Assembly (NCBI RefSeq): GCF_012927185.1 | Contig: NZ_JABBGB010000002.1 | Coordinates: forward strand, 1,426,001 to 1,490,000 | DNA length: 64,000 bases | From: Pseudoflavitalea sp. G-6-1-2 | GTDB lineage: Bacteria; Bacteroidota; Bacteroidia; Chitinophagales; Chitinophagaceae | Reading direction: 5' to 3' | In this document: positions 18,801 through 27,392 of the stretch, in pieces | Layout: each line of letters begins with the position of its first letter | Numbering within the stretch: the first letter of the stretch is position 1 | Notes under the pieces: generated by a model | Seen by the model: the letters and a program-made list of their open reading frames with translations, nothing else | The model's database searches: none | What the model was told of the DNA's origin: nothing | Program-made: the position numbers and the translations under genes

Positions 18801-19314
18801 CTCTGGGCATGGGAACACCCAGTGAATCGATCACTTTGATCTTCACCGGAAATGCATTCACCTGCGGAGCCGTTGCATCAATACTTTGATTAGCTGCAGG
18901 ATTAATGATTGCGGGAACAACAGGCTTCGCAAACAGCAGTATGGATCTGTTATTGATCTCATATCCGATGGGCTGCGTTCTGAAGAGTTCTTTGAGAAAC
19001 TGCTCCAGCGGCATATTTTCCGCGTAGATTGTAACGGGGTGTGCAATGCTCAGCAATGAACTGGGGTAAAGAAAACTGTACCCGGTTTGCTTTTTGCATT
19101 CATTGAAAACTTTTTCGAGCGGAACATTGCTTCCCGAAAAGCTGACGTTCTGTGAAAAGCTGTTGGCGCTTACATTCATGAAAGCGACAGTCAGAAATAG
19201 TACAGTTAGTTTCATACCTAATAGTATTGGCTTTAATCTCCGCCCGGCCGGAAGCAGTCCCCGGCGCGCAACGGATTTCCCCCAACTCCGGGAGAAGGAA
19301 ACCACATTTTGCAT
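15832..19314 (-). CDS. SusC/RagA family TonB-dependent transporter with STN signalling domain
   Basis: 1160 residues from the ATG at 19314. A longer reading begins with GTG at 19407. I prefer 19314 because its context (AAAGTTATGCAAAA) matches the start of the paralogue at 34785. Order: basic leader, signal peptide (MKLTVLFL...), STN domain for trans-envelope signalling (VSFSGSNVPLEKVF, TGYSFLYPSSL), carboxypeptidase-like domain, plug with TVLKDAAATAIYGSRAANGV-type segment, and a barrel ending in a beta-strand with terminal Leu. The STN domain agrees with the upstream FecR/sigma pair: ligand binding would signal to FecR and free the sigma factor. The ligand is unknown. Confidence 0.92.
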   Translation of the reverse strand: MQNVVSFSRSWGKSVARRGLLPAGRRLKPILLGMKLTVLFLTVAFMNVSANSFSQNVSFSGSNVPLEKVFNECKKQTGYSFLYPSSLLSIAHPVTIYAENMPLEQFLKELFRTQPIGYEINNRSILLFAKPVVPAIINPAANQSIDATAPQVNAFPVKIKVIDSLGVPMPRASVMVKNKKISKVTNAEGIADLQVDFGDVIEISYVGYETVTYTVRSITSVVYINLKLSDKGMDEVVTGYTRLRKESFTGNSIRITQEDIQKVGNRNVISALQIFDPSFRMEVNNIMGSDPNTLPEFYIRGRSGIGVKSLDQVDVSQAALSNNPNLPIFILDGFEIPVERVYDYDITRIASVTILKDAAATAIYGSRAANGVVVIQTVAPVPGKLHVDYNMLTSLSMPDLTDYNLMNASEKLQAEELAGYYKPDGITNPAFLTQELLAKRNQINRGVNTDWIAQPLQNALNQKHSLVFEGGFDQLRFSAKLAYDVEKGVMKGSKRERKSAALQIDYRVKNFQVRNDFSYDVVDARDSPYGDFAAYTRKNPYDEAYDADGKPVKTTTRWRYMAEPLSLVNPLYEALMTQNFNTNGYHAITNNTGISWKPFSKLTVRGEIALGRTFKRSDKFIDPASGTQVGVDNIGREGKLNIGRTDEYSFNTNIYANYVNNIGGHNMNFSGGVNIKENKGTQVSEFYAGFPSGQLNSPNYASVMERKSAYVDNITRLFGTFLALNYTYRDIYLLDLSGRVDGSSSFGADKRFAPFWSAGSGINFHNYNFLKGNTVFNRVKLTGSFGQLGKTNFPPYAAKGTYIVQQAKYSTGAGVLLKAMENPNLTWEITNTIDVVLDLGLFRNKLNINLNWYDKVTRDLVNDVDMPLSSGFPTYNDNVGKIRNRGVELGMRYDVIRKKDFYFNVSLNFASNKNTLVELSNSLRRYNELVNQQYDGFNDALAVLQSPDIKKRYSTAHTKFVEGASVTSIYGMRSLGINPADGKEIYMRPDGTITYVWSAGDQVAIGDATPKAQGTFALNAVYKGFSLYVACMYQFGGLDYNYTLLSKVENVDLYSNNADRRVLSQRWQQAGDLTQLKDISDRLYLTRPTSRFIQRNNQVRLSTLTVAYDIPQKKVARFGLSRFKVQLTGSNLATISSIQQERGLQYPFARTFELSLKAAL

Positions 19315-19446
19315 AACTTTGGTACGTTTGGGTGATGTAATAAGCAGTCTTTTGCGAGACCTGTTCTGGTTAATAAACTCAAACTCTGCCGGGAGTGGTG
19401 CAAACACTTCCGGTTTCGTTTTTTAATGCCATCTCATAGTGTTGGT

Positions 19447-20613
19447 TTACGGCAGAATTGTAAGTGTTCTGCCCTCTTTCTCGAACTTTATATTGAGGCG
19501 GGAAAGATACCTGAGAACGTCCGTCAACGGAATCGCTCTGTCAAGTTCCCCCATTAGTTTTACTGTAGGCACGGCGCCACGGTACTGCACTTTGATATCA
19601 TACCATCTTTCAAGCTGACGCATCACGGTTTCAAAGTCGGCATTGTCGAAACTGAAGAAGCCTCTCTTCCATGCAAGGATGCTGGCAATATCCGGACTGA
19701 ACACTCCTGTTATTTCGCCACTCATGGCTGAAACAGCCTGCTGCAGCGGCTTCAGCACCACGTTGCGCTGATTTTCAGACAGGGGTAAAACACGTACACT
19801 TCCATCCACCAGTGTTGTTCTCACTGCTCTTTCTTCTTCATACGCATTGATGTTGAAGCTGGTGCCCAGTACCTGCACCTGCGTATTGCCTGCTGTTACC
19901 ATAAACGGAGCGCGATGGTTCTGTGCTACTTCAAAATATACTTCACCCGAAACCTTTACTGCTCTTTCTTTATTGAAGCCTGAAGGGAAGATGATAGATG
20001 ATGCAGCATTCAGCCACACTTTGGTTCCATCCGGCAGTACGGCCTGATACTGTCCGCCACGGGGTGTGGATAGTGTGATCATTCTGCCTGCCTGTGCAAT
20101 GCGTTCTCCATCGTTGTACTCGATAGCATTATCCTCAGCAACGATGCCCGATTTATTATCACTCAAAAGAATGGTTGAATCTCCTACCGTAAGGATGGCC
20201 TGATTCTTTCCGGGAAGAATCTCGGTTGGTGTGGTTACAAGCTCAGGCTTGTTCGCCGTTGCTGCACTATCCGATTGAAGATACAGGTAGAAGATACCTG
20301 CTCCGATACAAAGAATAAAGATGGCTGCTGCATAATGCCAGCGCTTCCGCATGATACTGTAAACGGTTTTGCTTTCCTGCTCCGGCGTCCACCTGCCTGA
20401 AGCAACCAGCTTTTCCCAGGAAGCCACTTCATCGAACTGATTGAACGCGCTGAGTTTTTTCTCCAGCAACTCCCTGTCCTGAAAGCTCTCGTACAACGCG
20501 CTGTTCGCGGGCGATGCCTCCAGCCATTGGTTTACGATGGCCTGTTCGGACATCGTGAGGGGTTGATCAAGTTGCTTTATCAGCAACGCTTCTATGGACG
20601 GATTACTGGCCAT
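19447..20613 (-). CDS. FecR family anti-sigma regulator (DUF4974 C-terminal domain)
   Basis: 388 residues. N-terminal ~90 residues are cytoplasmic and sigma-binding. One membrane helix follows (IFILCIGAGIFYLYL, about 96-110), then a periplasmic FecR domain (TPRGGQYQAVLPDGTKVWLN, SSIIFPSGF, GEVYFEVAQN, VLGTSFNI), ending in the DUF4974 region (VMRQLERWYDIKVQY). It lies 84 bases after the sigma gene and 132 bases before susC. It should hold its sigma factor inactive until the SusC STN domain signals. Confidence 0.92.
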   Translation of the reverse strand: MASNPSIEALLIKQLDQPLTMSEQAIVNQWLEASPANSALYESFQDRELLEKKLSAFNQFDEVASWEKLVASGRWTPEQESKTVYSIMRKRWHYAAAIFILCIGAGIFYLYLQSDSAATANKPELVTTPTEILPGKNQAILTVGDSTILLSDNKSGIVAEDNAIEYNDGERIAQAGRMITLSTPRGGQYQAVLPDGTKVWLNAASSIIFPSGFNKERAVKVSGEVYFEVAQNHRAPFMVTAGNTQVQVLGTSFNINAYEEERAVRTTLVDGSVRVLPLSENQRNVVLKPLQQAVSAMSGEITGVFSPDIASILAWKRGFFSFDNADFETVMRQLERWYDIKVQYRGAVPTVKLMGELDRAIPLTDVLRYLSRLNIKFEKEGRTLTILP

Positions 20614-20697
20614 TGTTTGTTCTGAGCTGGGGTTTTAATACTAATACAGGCAGGAAAAGGTTTTTCCATCGCTGATGCCAAACTTTTTTTTGAATGC

Positions 20698-21252
20698 CTA
20701 TAAAAACAGGAACAATCCGCGCTTCAGCAGCTGCGCTTTCAACAATTTGATGGCTTTCAGTTTCTGGTTGAGCACATTCTTGGTGCTGGTCTGGAGAAGG
20801 TTGGCTGTTTCAACGGTGCTCTTGCCCCTGAAGTAGATCAGCTCAAATACCTGAGCGCATTGAGCGGGCAGAAATTGCAATTGATGATGGATCTCATTGA
20901 TCAGTTCCGCATCGATGCGGTGCCGGTCGATGTCTTCCTCTTCATGTGTGCTGAGGTAACTGATCTCCTGATGAGACCGGCTATGCCGCACTGTTTCCTG
21001 CATAAAATTGATGCAGGCATTGCGAACTGTAATATAAAGCCAGGATTTTATATGTGAAGGATTATCGAACTGATGGCGGCGATCCCATAATTTCAGCAGG
21101 GATTCCGTAGTGATGTCTTCTGCCTGCTCCGGATCACCGATGAGCTTGTTGGCGAAATAAGCAAGCCGTTTGAAGTAAGTTTTATAAACCTGTTCAAAAG
21201 CAGTACCATCGCCTCTTTTAAAAGCTATAATGATGTCCGGTTCCAATACCAT
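20698..21252 (-). CDS. ECF RNA polymerase sigma-70 factor
   Basis: 184 residues: sigma region 2 (FEQVYKTYFKRLAYFANKL, EDITTESLLKLWDRR) and region 4 (LPAQCAQVFELIYFRGKSTVETANLL with a helix-turn-helix through TSTKNVLNQKLKAIK). It fits the Bacteroidota FecI-like group paired with FecR. First gene of cassette A; its ATG lies 184 bases after the last gene of cassette B, with a terminator hairpin between, so it likely has its own promoter. No clear TAnnTTTG element was seen, consistent with possible autoregulation through an ECF-type promoter. Targets are probably this cassette. Confidence 0.92.
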   Translation of the reverse strand: MVLEPDIIIAFKRGDGTAFEQVYKTYFKRLAYFANKLIGDPEQAEDITTESLLKLWDRRHQFDNPSHIKSWLYITVRNACINFMQETVRHSRSHQEISYLSTHEEEDIDRHRIDAELINEIHHQLQFLPAQCAQVFELIYFRGKSTVETANLLQTSTKNVLNQKLKAIKLLKAQLLKRGLFLFL

Positions 21253-21381
21253 CAGGTCTTGAGGTTAGGGATTAAGCAGTTATCCCTACAATATTAAGGA
21301 AAGCTGGTGAATTATGATGATGCACTATTTCTCCGCCTTCACCCGCTTCTGAATATTCCCGTATTTTTTCGCAGAAACAAT

Positions 21382-21419
21382 ACGGGTCCGTACCTGCATC
21401 TATGCAGACCCGGACCCGT
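21382..21419 (-). terminator. Terminator hairpin at the end of cassette B
   Basis: Perfect 9-base arms ACGGGTCCG and CGGACCCGT, with an inner CTGCAT/ATGCAG stem in the loop, 18 bases beyond the stop of the last cassette B gene. On the minus strand the hairpin is followed by ATTGTTTC, only moderately T-rich. It separates cassette B from the sigma gene of cassette A. Confidence 0.6.
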
Positions 21420-21436
21420 TTATTGATCTCTCCTTT

Positions 21437-22771
21437 TTATTGCAGCTGCGGCTTACGGATAATATCGATGATCCTTTCATTTTCGATGATCATCATCCCA
21501 TGCCTGTCTTCAGTTACACCGGTTTTGAGCCGGTACGTATACTTCGGCACCTGCCCCTCCATGATCGTTGGCAAATACACAAACTGCAGATTACTGCAAC
21601 GTTCCCGCAACGGCTCAGTTACTTCGATGATATGGGTGGAAATGATAAAGCAGCATTTTCTGTAAGCAGCAAACGCTTCCGTAACAGCCAGTGTAGCATC
21701 GTAAGCATCTTTTACATTGGTGCCTTTGAACAGCTCGTCGAAAATGATCAGCATATGTTTTCCTGCGGCAACTGTCTCCGCCACCATCTTCACCCTGCGC
21801 ACTTCGGCATAAAAATGACTGAAGCCCTGCTCCAGATCATCCGGAACATTGATGCTCGTATAAATTCCATCACGCACAGAGAACTCCATCGACCTGGCAG
21901 CTACAGGAAATCCCATATGCGCCAGAAAAACCGCTATGGCAAAGGATTTCATAAAAGTTGACTTACCCGCCATATTGGCCCCTGTAAGAAACAGCACATT
22001 GCTGTGATGGTGCATATCGGCAGAATTCCCCACCGCTTTTTTTATTCCCGGATGCCTGCAATCGTCGATGCGGATGCAGCTGCGCTCCTTCGGCAAGGCA
22101 TGTGCATACACCAATTGCCGTTCTCCGGCTGTAGCTGCAACTGCTATGCAGCAATCGAGCAGATAAATAGCCCGCAATACATTTTCCAGTTTCGCTCTGA
22201 GATGGAATCTTAAAACATTATCGTACCGGAGGATCTTGCTCAGGGGCAACTCCTTTTTCCCTGCTTCTTCGCGCAGCCATTTCAATTCAGCATTATTCAG
22301 AATGCTGCAGGCTTCACCAAAAACACCAGACAACATATCCCTGTGCTTATCGGCCATTCCATTAAAGCAACCACGAAATTTATTGAGCACTTCAATGGTT
22401 ACGCAAAGGCTTTCCGCAAACTGACGGTATTCTTTATTCAGTCCCAGAGTATGTGCAGCCCGTTTGCTCATCACTGAAACGGGAGCAGCAAACCGGTTAC
22501 CCGGCGCTCCTGAGTTGAGATAGTTCTCCATCACTTCAACAGCATTGCCCGAAGCAGGAAATTCAATGGCCATTTCACCGAATCTGCTGAACATCGCTGA
22601 ACGCTGATTGATGGCATCGGCATCGGTAAGCGGATGCCGGAACCAATTTTCCATCAACCGTTCTCCGCCAGCCGTTTTCACTTTATTGAACATGCCGAAT
22701 ATCGCATTGGGTTTGTATTTGCCCAGCAGATTAAGATCATCGGCAGTTTGTTTGTCTATTAAAAAACTCAT
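21437..22771 (-). CDS. MutS-related ATPase, subunit 2 type
   Basis: 444 residues: helical core (~1-230), RHP box, Walker A TGANMAGKST near 263-272, signature DELFKGTNVKDAYDAT, STH motif, and the C-terminal DRHGM motif. It is last in cassette B, 10 bases after subunit 1. Shared blocks with the second half of the cassette A fusion (GKYKxNxIF, HPLTDAxxINxRSA, DELFKGT with Lys) show it is the counterpart of that half. It lacks the mismatch-recognition and connector domains. Probably pairs with subunit 1 as a heterodimeric cytoplasmic ATPase. No membrane segment or DNA-contact motif of MutS was seen; function unknown. Confidence 0.85.
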   Translation of the reverse strand: MSFLIDKQTADDLNLLGKYKPNAIFGMFNKVKTAGGERLMENWFRHPLTDADAINQRSAMFSRFGEMAIEFPASGNAVEVMENYLNSGAPGNRFAAPVSVMSKRAAHTLGLNKEYRQFAESLCVTIEVLNKFRGCFNGMADKHRDMLSGVFGEACSILNNAELKWLREEAGKKELPLSKILRYDNVLRFHLRAKLENVLRAIYLLDCCIAVAATAGERQLVYAHALPKERSCIRIDDCRHPGIKKAVGNSADMHHHSNVLFLTGANMAGKSTFMKSFAIAVFLAHMGFPVAARSMEFSVRDGIYTSINVPDDLEQGFSHFYAEVRRVKMVAETVAAGKHMLIIFDELFKGTNVKDAYDATLAVTEAFAAYRKCCFIISTHIIEVTEPLRERCSNLQFVYLPTIMEGQVPKYTYRLKTGVTEDRHGMMIIENERIIDIIRKPQLQ

Positions 22772-22781
22772 GCTTCTTCAT

Positions 22782-24116
22782 TTAATATTGTCCGTTCCGC
22801 AGTATATCCAGAATGCCTTCGTTATGGATGATCACCATACCATGCCTGTCTGAAGTGATGCCCTGTTGCAGCTTTCGGGGATACACAGGTCTGTCGCCAT
22901 TCATCAGCGTAGGCAGGTAAACGAACTGAATATTGCTGCATTCTTCCATCAGTTTTTCTCCGGCTTCCATGATATGCGTTGATACCACAAACATGCAATT
23001 AGGCCGGCTCGCAAATGCGGAAGTGATAGCAACGGTAGCATCATATGCATCTTTCACATTTGTTCCCCTGAACAACTCGTCGAAGATGATGAAGAGATTT
23101 TTCGCATGCTCCAGTTCCGCAGCCATTTTTTTTACGCGTAATACTTCGGTGTAGAAATGACTGTATCCCATGTTCAGGTTATCCGGCAGATTGATGGTTG
23201 TAAGCAAACCATCACAAACTGAGAACCGCATGCGCGAAGCAGGCACCGGAAACCCCACATGGGCAAGAAACACAGCAATACCGAGGGATTTCATGAAGGT
23301 AGATTTGCCGGCCATGTTTGCACCGGTAAGAAACACGATATTGGAGTTCGGCTTCATCTCTATATCGTTCGCGATTGGTTCAGATAATTTAGGATGATAC
23401 AGCCCTTCGATCTCCATCACATGCTCCTCACTGCCTACCGGTTCTGCAAAAGCAAATCCTCTTGCTGCTGCTACCGAGGCAACGGAAATATACACGTCGA
23501 GCATATACACTGCCTCCAGTATCTTTTTCACATCTTCGATATGAACAAACCGAAGCAGCCGGTCGTAGTCCGCCGCCTTTTCGTAGTCGATCTTTACGGG
23601 TACCTTTTCCTGCAACAGTTGTTCAAATGGTTGCTGCAACAACACCTGCTTCACAGCGCTGATCTCAGCTGCATACGGCGTTTCGAGCGCAGCTTCATTC
23701 ACTGTATCGACGAACTGCTTCAGCAATATGAAAATCTCGATTATCGAAGCGATGCCTTTCATCAATTGCTGATTGCCGGTATCGGCGCCGATCACCTGAT
23801 TGAATTTCCTGCTCAGTGTATTGTCCTGCGCAGACATCCGGCTTCGCTCGTCGGTATCAGAGAGGTAATTTGCAGCAGCATCCAACAGTTCTCCCCTGAA
23901 CGGAAATTTTATCTGTTGTGCGAGAAAGAAACGGATGGTACTGCTGCGCGATTTGATGGCATCTAAATTGGCAAGGGGATACCGGAATAACTGTTCGAGT
24001 ATTCCGGCTCCACCACGGGTATGGGTACGATTAAAAATGGCATATACGGCATCGTTATCCCTCTTGCCAAAAATATTCAGATCGTCCAGTGTTTGTTTGT
24101 CGATTATCAAACTCAT
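22782..24116 (-). CDS. MutS-related ATPase, subunit 1 type
   Basis: 444 residues: helical core (~1-230), YHP box (240-242), Walker A TGANMAGKST (264-273), Walker B/signature DELFRGTNVKDAYDAT (from 346), STH with His381, and C-terminal DRHGM. It matches the first half of the cassette A fusion, for example DERSRMSAQDNTLSRK against DARTRLTHEDNSLKRK and DELFRGT with Arg. It starts 12 bases after the permease stop and ends 10 bases before subunit 2. The ATPase motifs are intact, so it should hydrolyse ATP as part of a dimer. Its place beside an ABC transporter rather than repair genes suggests a transport or signalling role; that is inference. Confidence 0.85.
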   Translation of the reverse strand: MSLIIDKQTLDDLNIFGKRDNDAVYAIFNRTHTRGGAGILEQLFRYPLANLDAIKSRSSTIRFFLAQQIKFPFRGELLDAAANYLSDTDERSRMSAQDNTLSRKFNQVIGADTGNQQLMKGIASIIEIFILLKQFVDTVNEAALETPYAAEISAVKQVLLQQPFEQLLQEKVPVKIDYEKAADYDRLLRFVHIEDVKKILEAVYMLDVYISVASVAAARGFAFAEPVGSEEHVMEIEGLYHPKLSEPIANDIEMKPNSNIVFLTGANMAGKSTFMKSLGIAVFLAHVGFPVPASRMRFSVCDGLLTTINLPDNLNMGYSHFYTEVLRVKKMAAELEHAKNLFIIFDELFRGTNVKDAYDATVAITSAFASRPNCMFVVSTHIMEAGEKLMEECSNIQFVYLPTLMNGDRPVYPRKLQQGITSDRHGMVIIHNEGILDILRNGQY

Positions 24117-24128
24117 AGTACGCTGTTT

Positions 24129-26423
24129 TTATCTGGATTTTCTTCTCAGCCAGATGATGGTTCCGCAGCACATCAGTGCAATCGGGAATAACCATTTCAA
24201 CATGAATCCCGAAACGGTCCAGGCCGTCTTGCTCATCTTCAACGCATTGTCCGGCATATGCGGGCGGCGCATATCGATCGGCAATTCGTTATTGGTAAGC
24301 CAGAAGAACGAACCGCTGATGAAATTGAAATTCGCCGGAGAAATATCTTTGCGGCTCATCATCAGCTCCCCGTTGCTCAGGTAATCGGCATCGCCCACCA
24401 CAATTATTTTCTGCTCCGTGCCATTCACTTTCCTCGACATGGCAATGGCTGTTGTATAGGGCATTTCCACTTCACCGGCCCTGGTGTTCAGCAATACTGT
24501 ATCATCGATGAAGTTTTTGGTTTCCAGTTCATTCCAGCTGCCGGAAGAATCGCTGGTAAAAAGAGGCACTACATCGAAACCCTTATTGGTTGCATATTCC
24601 AGCCCTACGGCTGTTTTCATGGGAAGCAGCTGTTCTATCTCCCGGATCGATTTGAAATGGAATGCAATCTTCTCCGATTGCTTTGTTGGAGTAAGCAGCA
24701 ACAGATCCGACTGAAATTTCTTACTGGGTTTCACCAGCATTCCGGGCATGAATTTCACACCGATATTTTCTACGATGGGGTTCATCACATCCTGACGGCC
24801 GGGCTCTCCCGCAATGATCATATTGCCTCCCCTGTCGATATACTGCTGCAGCATTTTCATTTCATCGGCCGACAGCGCGCGCTTCGGTTCAGCGATCAGC
24901 AATACACGGATATGAGCCGGTATCTCCTTATCGAGTGTAACATTCTCGAAGTCGAATCCCTGATTGATCAATGCATGACGGAAAGTGATCTCCTGCGCAA
25001 ACATATTGTAGCCACGATCTTCTTCTGCGTTGCTCGATCTTTCTCCATGCCCTGTGAGAAAGCCTACGGTAGGCAGTTTGTCGATCACCAGTCGTTTGAT
25101 GGCAGCAGTGATCTCCGTTTCAGTCGGCAATCTCATCATATCATCGTACACACGCAGGTAGGTTTGTTTTCCGTTTTCTCTTTTCATGCTCCGCACAAAC
25201 CTGAATCGTTCACTGGACAGATCCGCTTCCGGTTTGTATTTGGAATATGGATAGATCGGGAATTTGTAATCGTTTAGTTTGACCAGCGTGTCCATCAGCT
25301 GATCGCTATTGAGCGTTGGATATTGTTTGTCAAGTTGTTTGTTCCCGTTCTTTTCGTAATAGAACTCATACTTCAGTTTAATGCCCGGTTTGAAACGTAT
25401 GTATTGCCGGAATCTATCCACATCATACTTGTACTGATCTGGCATGGCAATCCAATAATTCTCATCCAGCATATTGGAGTAGGTGGTGATGGTTAGTCCA
25501 TCATTCAGGTGGCTCAGCACTTCCTGGCTGCTCTTTGTAAGTGTGTTGGTCTTGGTTCTTGTGGAATCGTAGAAGGTCATCAGTTTGGGTTTGGCGCTGA
25601 AGTATCCAAGCATCATGGCTCCCGCGAAAATGCCTGCATACATGCCGAACGTGATGTACCATGCTTTCTTCTGTCGTCCGCTTTGCAGTTTCACCACACT
25701 GAAGCCGATGAAGAGTGCTATCACGATCAGAAAATACAGCAGGTCTTCGCTGGTGATCAATCCTGCAATGAAATTATCGCTGCGGCCCGAAATTGCCAGC
25801 CAGTAAGTGATATCGCGTACAAACTCCACATCCTGCCCTACTGATTTTACATAGTTGAGCACAGCAAAGATGCCCAGCGTTCCCATGGCAGACACCACCG
25901 TGTAGGATGTGAGTGAGCTCATGAACAGTCCAATGGCAGCATAGGCACAGGTAAGCAGGAACAGCCCCAGCAGTCCGGTTAGGATCAGTGGAATATCAAC
26001 TGCCTTTATGGTAAAGACCGCATAGATGCCATACACTGCGAGTACCAGCATCAGCACAAATGCATACGCTACCAGAGCGAGGTATTTTCCGAAAATGATC
26101 TGCCTGCTTTTCAGCGGAGATGAATACAGCAGTTTGATGGAACCGCTGCTGAATTCGCGGCTCATGATGCCCATGGTGAGTAACGGAATATAGAGAAAGA
26201 TGTATTGCTGAACGATAGTGAAGGTTCCCTGTATACCGCCGAATGTGCTGGCAGTTACACTCCACAGTTTCCAGCCGATCAGCTGCCTGCGCATCATGCC
26301 AGTGTAAATGCCGTTGAATACGAGCCCGGTTTGAAAAGCAAAGATCACAATGATCAGCCATGCTATCGGTGAGAAGAACAACTGCTTCAGTTCCGCCTTT
26401 GCTATCTTGATAATTGGTTTCAT
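24129..26423 (-). CDS. Fused GldF-GldG type ABC permease/auxiliary protein
   Basis: 764 residues, same architecture as the cassette A paralogue: an ABC-2 permease (~1-280) containing the identical block AAIGLFMSSLTSYTVVSAMG, a large periplasmic GldG-type domain (TLTKSSQEVLSHL, FLTGHGERSS, LIAEPKRALS, GGNMIIAGEP), and a final membrane helix before WLRRKSR. Gaps of 14 bases to the ATPase gene and 12 to MutS subunit 1 make coordinated expression likely. The long periplasmic domain could contact the outer-membrane parts of the system. Substrate and direction of transport are unknown. Confidence 0.85.
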   Translation of the reverse strand: MKPIIKIAKAELKQLFFSPIAWLIIVIFAFQTGLVFNGIYTGMMRRQLIGWKLWSVTASTFGGIQGTFTIVQQYIFLYIPLLTMGIMSREFSSGSIKLLYSSPLKSRQIIFGKYLALVAYAFVLMLVLAVYGIYAVFTIKAVDIPLILTGLLGLFLLTCAYAAIGLFMSSLTSYTVVSAMGTLGIFAVLNYVKSVGQDVEFVRDITYWLAISGRSDNFIAGLITSEDLLYFLIVIALFIGFSVVKLQSGRQKKAWYITFGMYAGIFAGAMMLGYFSAKPKLMTFYDSTRTKTNTLTKSSQEVLSHLNDGLTITTYSNMLDENYWIAMPDQYKYDVDRFRQYIRFKPGIKLKYEFYYEKNGNKQLDKQYPTLNSDQLMDTLVKLNDYKFPIYPYSKYKPEADLSSERFRFVRSMKRENGKQTYLRVYDDMMRLPTETEITAAIKRLVIDKLPTVGFLTGHGERSSNAEEDRGYNMFAQEITFRHALINQGFDFENVTLDKEIPAHIRVLLIAEPKRALSADEMKMLQQYIDRGGNMIIAGEPGRQDVMNPIVENIGVKFMPGMLVKPSKKFQSDLLLLTPTKQSEKIAFHFKSIREIEQLLPMKTAVGLEYATNKGFDVVPLFTSDSSGSWNELETKNFIDDTVLLNTRAGEVEMPYTTAIAMSRKVNGTEQKIIVVGDADYLSNGELMMSRKDISPANFNFISGSFFWLTNNELPIDMRRPHMPDNALKMSKTAWTVSGFMLKWLFPIALMCCGTIIWLRRKSR

Positions 26424-26437
26424 AATATTTTCAGGGT

Positions 26438-27367
26438 TTACTCAGATTTATTGGTTGACAGTGCGGCGAACACGCTTTCGAGCGACATTTTCTCCAGTGA
26501 AATTTCCAGCAGGCGCCACTTCTGCTGAACACTTGTTTCGATGATCCTTTCCATGGTATCATACGCATCACTGTACTGAATTTTGTATTTGATGCCACCG
26601 AGGAACATCACATTCAGTACACCGGGTATGGCCATCAATTGTTCCATGGGAGGCGCAGCAGCCATGGAAAGCACAATGGTGCTGGGCATGATGTAATTGT
26701 CGAATTCCTCCATTGATCCTGCAAAGGCAACAGTGCCCTGATTGATCATCCAGATATTGTTGCAGAGCGCCTGCACTTCCTGCAGGATATGCGTGGAAAG
26801 CACTACTGTTCTTTCTTCTGCAATTTCTCTGATGAGGTTGCGAACTTCCAGAATCTGATTGGGATCGAGGCCATTGGTAGGTTCGTCCATCACCACAAAA
26901 CCGGGCTTATGAATAATCGATTGTGCAATGCCCACTCTTTGCTGATAACCTCCGGACAGATTGCGGATGAGTCTTTTTCTGAAATGGGTGATGCCCACTT
27001 TTTCCATGGATTCGTCCACTGCTTCTTTCACTTTTTTTTCTTCCATGAGGCGCATATGCGCAGCATGTTCCAGATATTCTTCTACGGTAAGATCCGAAAG
27101 CAGCGGTGGCTTCTGTGGCAGAAAACCGATATGCTGTTTGGCTTTCACCGGATCGAGCCGCATATTGATGCCTCTGATATAGATCTCACCCTGCGTTTGC
27201 TTCAGCACACCACACATGATATTCATGATGGTGGATTTGCCGGCGCCATTGGCGCCGAGCAATCCGTAAATTCCGTTTTTGGTTAGTTCGAAGTTGATAT
27301 TCTTTACTGCCCATTGCACACTGTACCTGTGCGACAGGTTTTCTACCTTTACAATAGACTCGTTCAT
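26438..27367 (-). CDS. ABC transporter ATP-binding protein, GldA-like
   Basis: 309 residues with Walker A GANGAGKST, Q-loop LPQKPP, signature LSGGYQQR, Walker B VVMDEPTNGLDP and H-loop STH, plus a ~90-residue C-terminal extension. Strongly similar to 11032-11964 along its length (SIVKxExLSHRYSVQWAV at both N-termini). It lies 25 bases after the PKD-like gene and 14 bases before its permease. Walker B begins VVMDEP rather than VVLDEP, a conservative change. It should power the GldF-GldG fusion. Confidence 0.9.
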   Translation of the reverse strand: MNESIVKVENLSHRYSVQWAVKNINFELTKNGIYGLLGANGAGKSTIMNIMCGVLKQTQGEIYIRGINMRLDPVKAKQHIGFLPQKPPLLSDLTVEEYLEHAAHMRLMEEKKVKEAVDESMEKVGITHFRKRLIRNLSGGYQQRVGIAQSIIHKPGFVVMDEPTNGLDPNQILEVRNLIREIAEERTVVLSTHILQEVQALCNNIWMINQGTVAFAGSMEEFDNYIMPSTIVLSMAAAPPMEQLMAIPGVLNVMFLGGIKYKIQYSDAYDTMERIIETSVQQKWRLLEISLEKMSLESVFAALSTNKSE

Positions 27368-27392
27368 ATGTAATAGTTATAGAGGGATTAGA

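Larger units (their letters stand above)
3199..21252 (-). other. Cassette A: sigma-FecR-SusC-SusD-DUF4843-PKD-ABC ATPase-GldFG permease-MutS/MutS fusion-M16 peptidase
   Basis: Ten consecutive minus-strand genes, with gaps of 1-22 bases or overlap from SusC onwards apart from a 96-base gap before the ABC ATPase. Gene order equals that of cassette B immediately upstream. The differences are that the two MutS-like genes are fused here and that an M16 peptidase is added at the 3' end. Ends at the terminator at 3139-3182. Confidence 0.85.

Noticed and set aside
21437-24116. Calling these genes mutS or mutS2
   Set aside because: They lack the N-terminal mismatch-binding and connector domains of MutS and the nuclease tail of MutS2, and the operon context is not DNA repair.
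24258-25277. 339-codon open frame opposite the cassette B permease
   Set aside because: Antisense to the GldG domain, no family signature or start signal.
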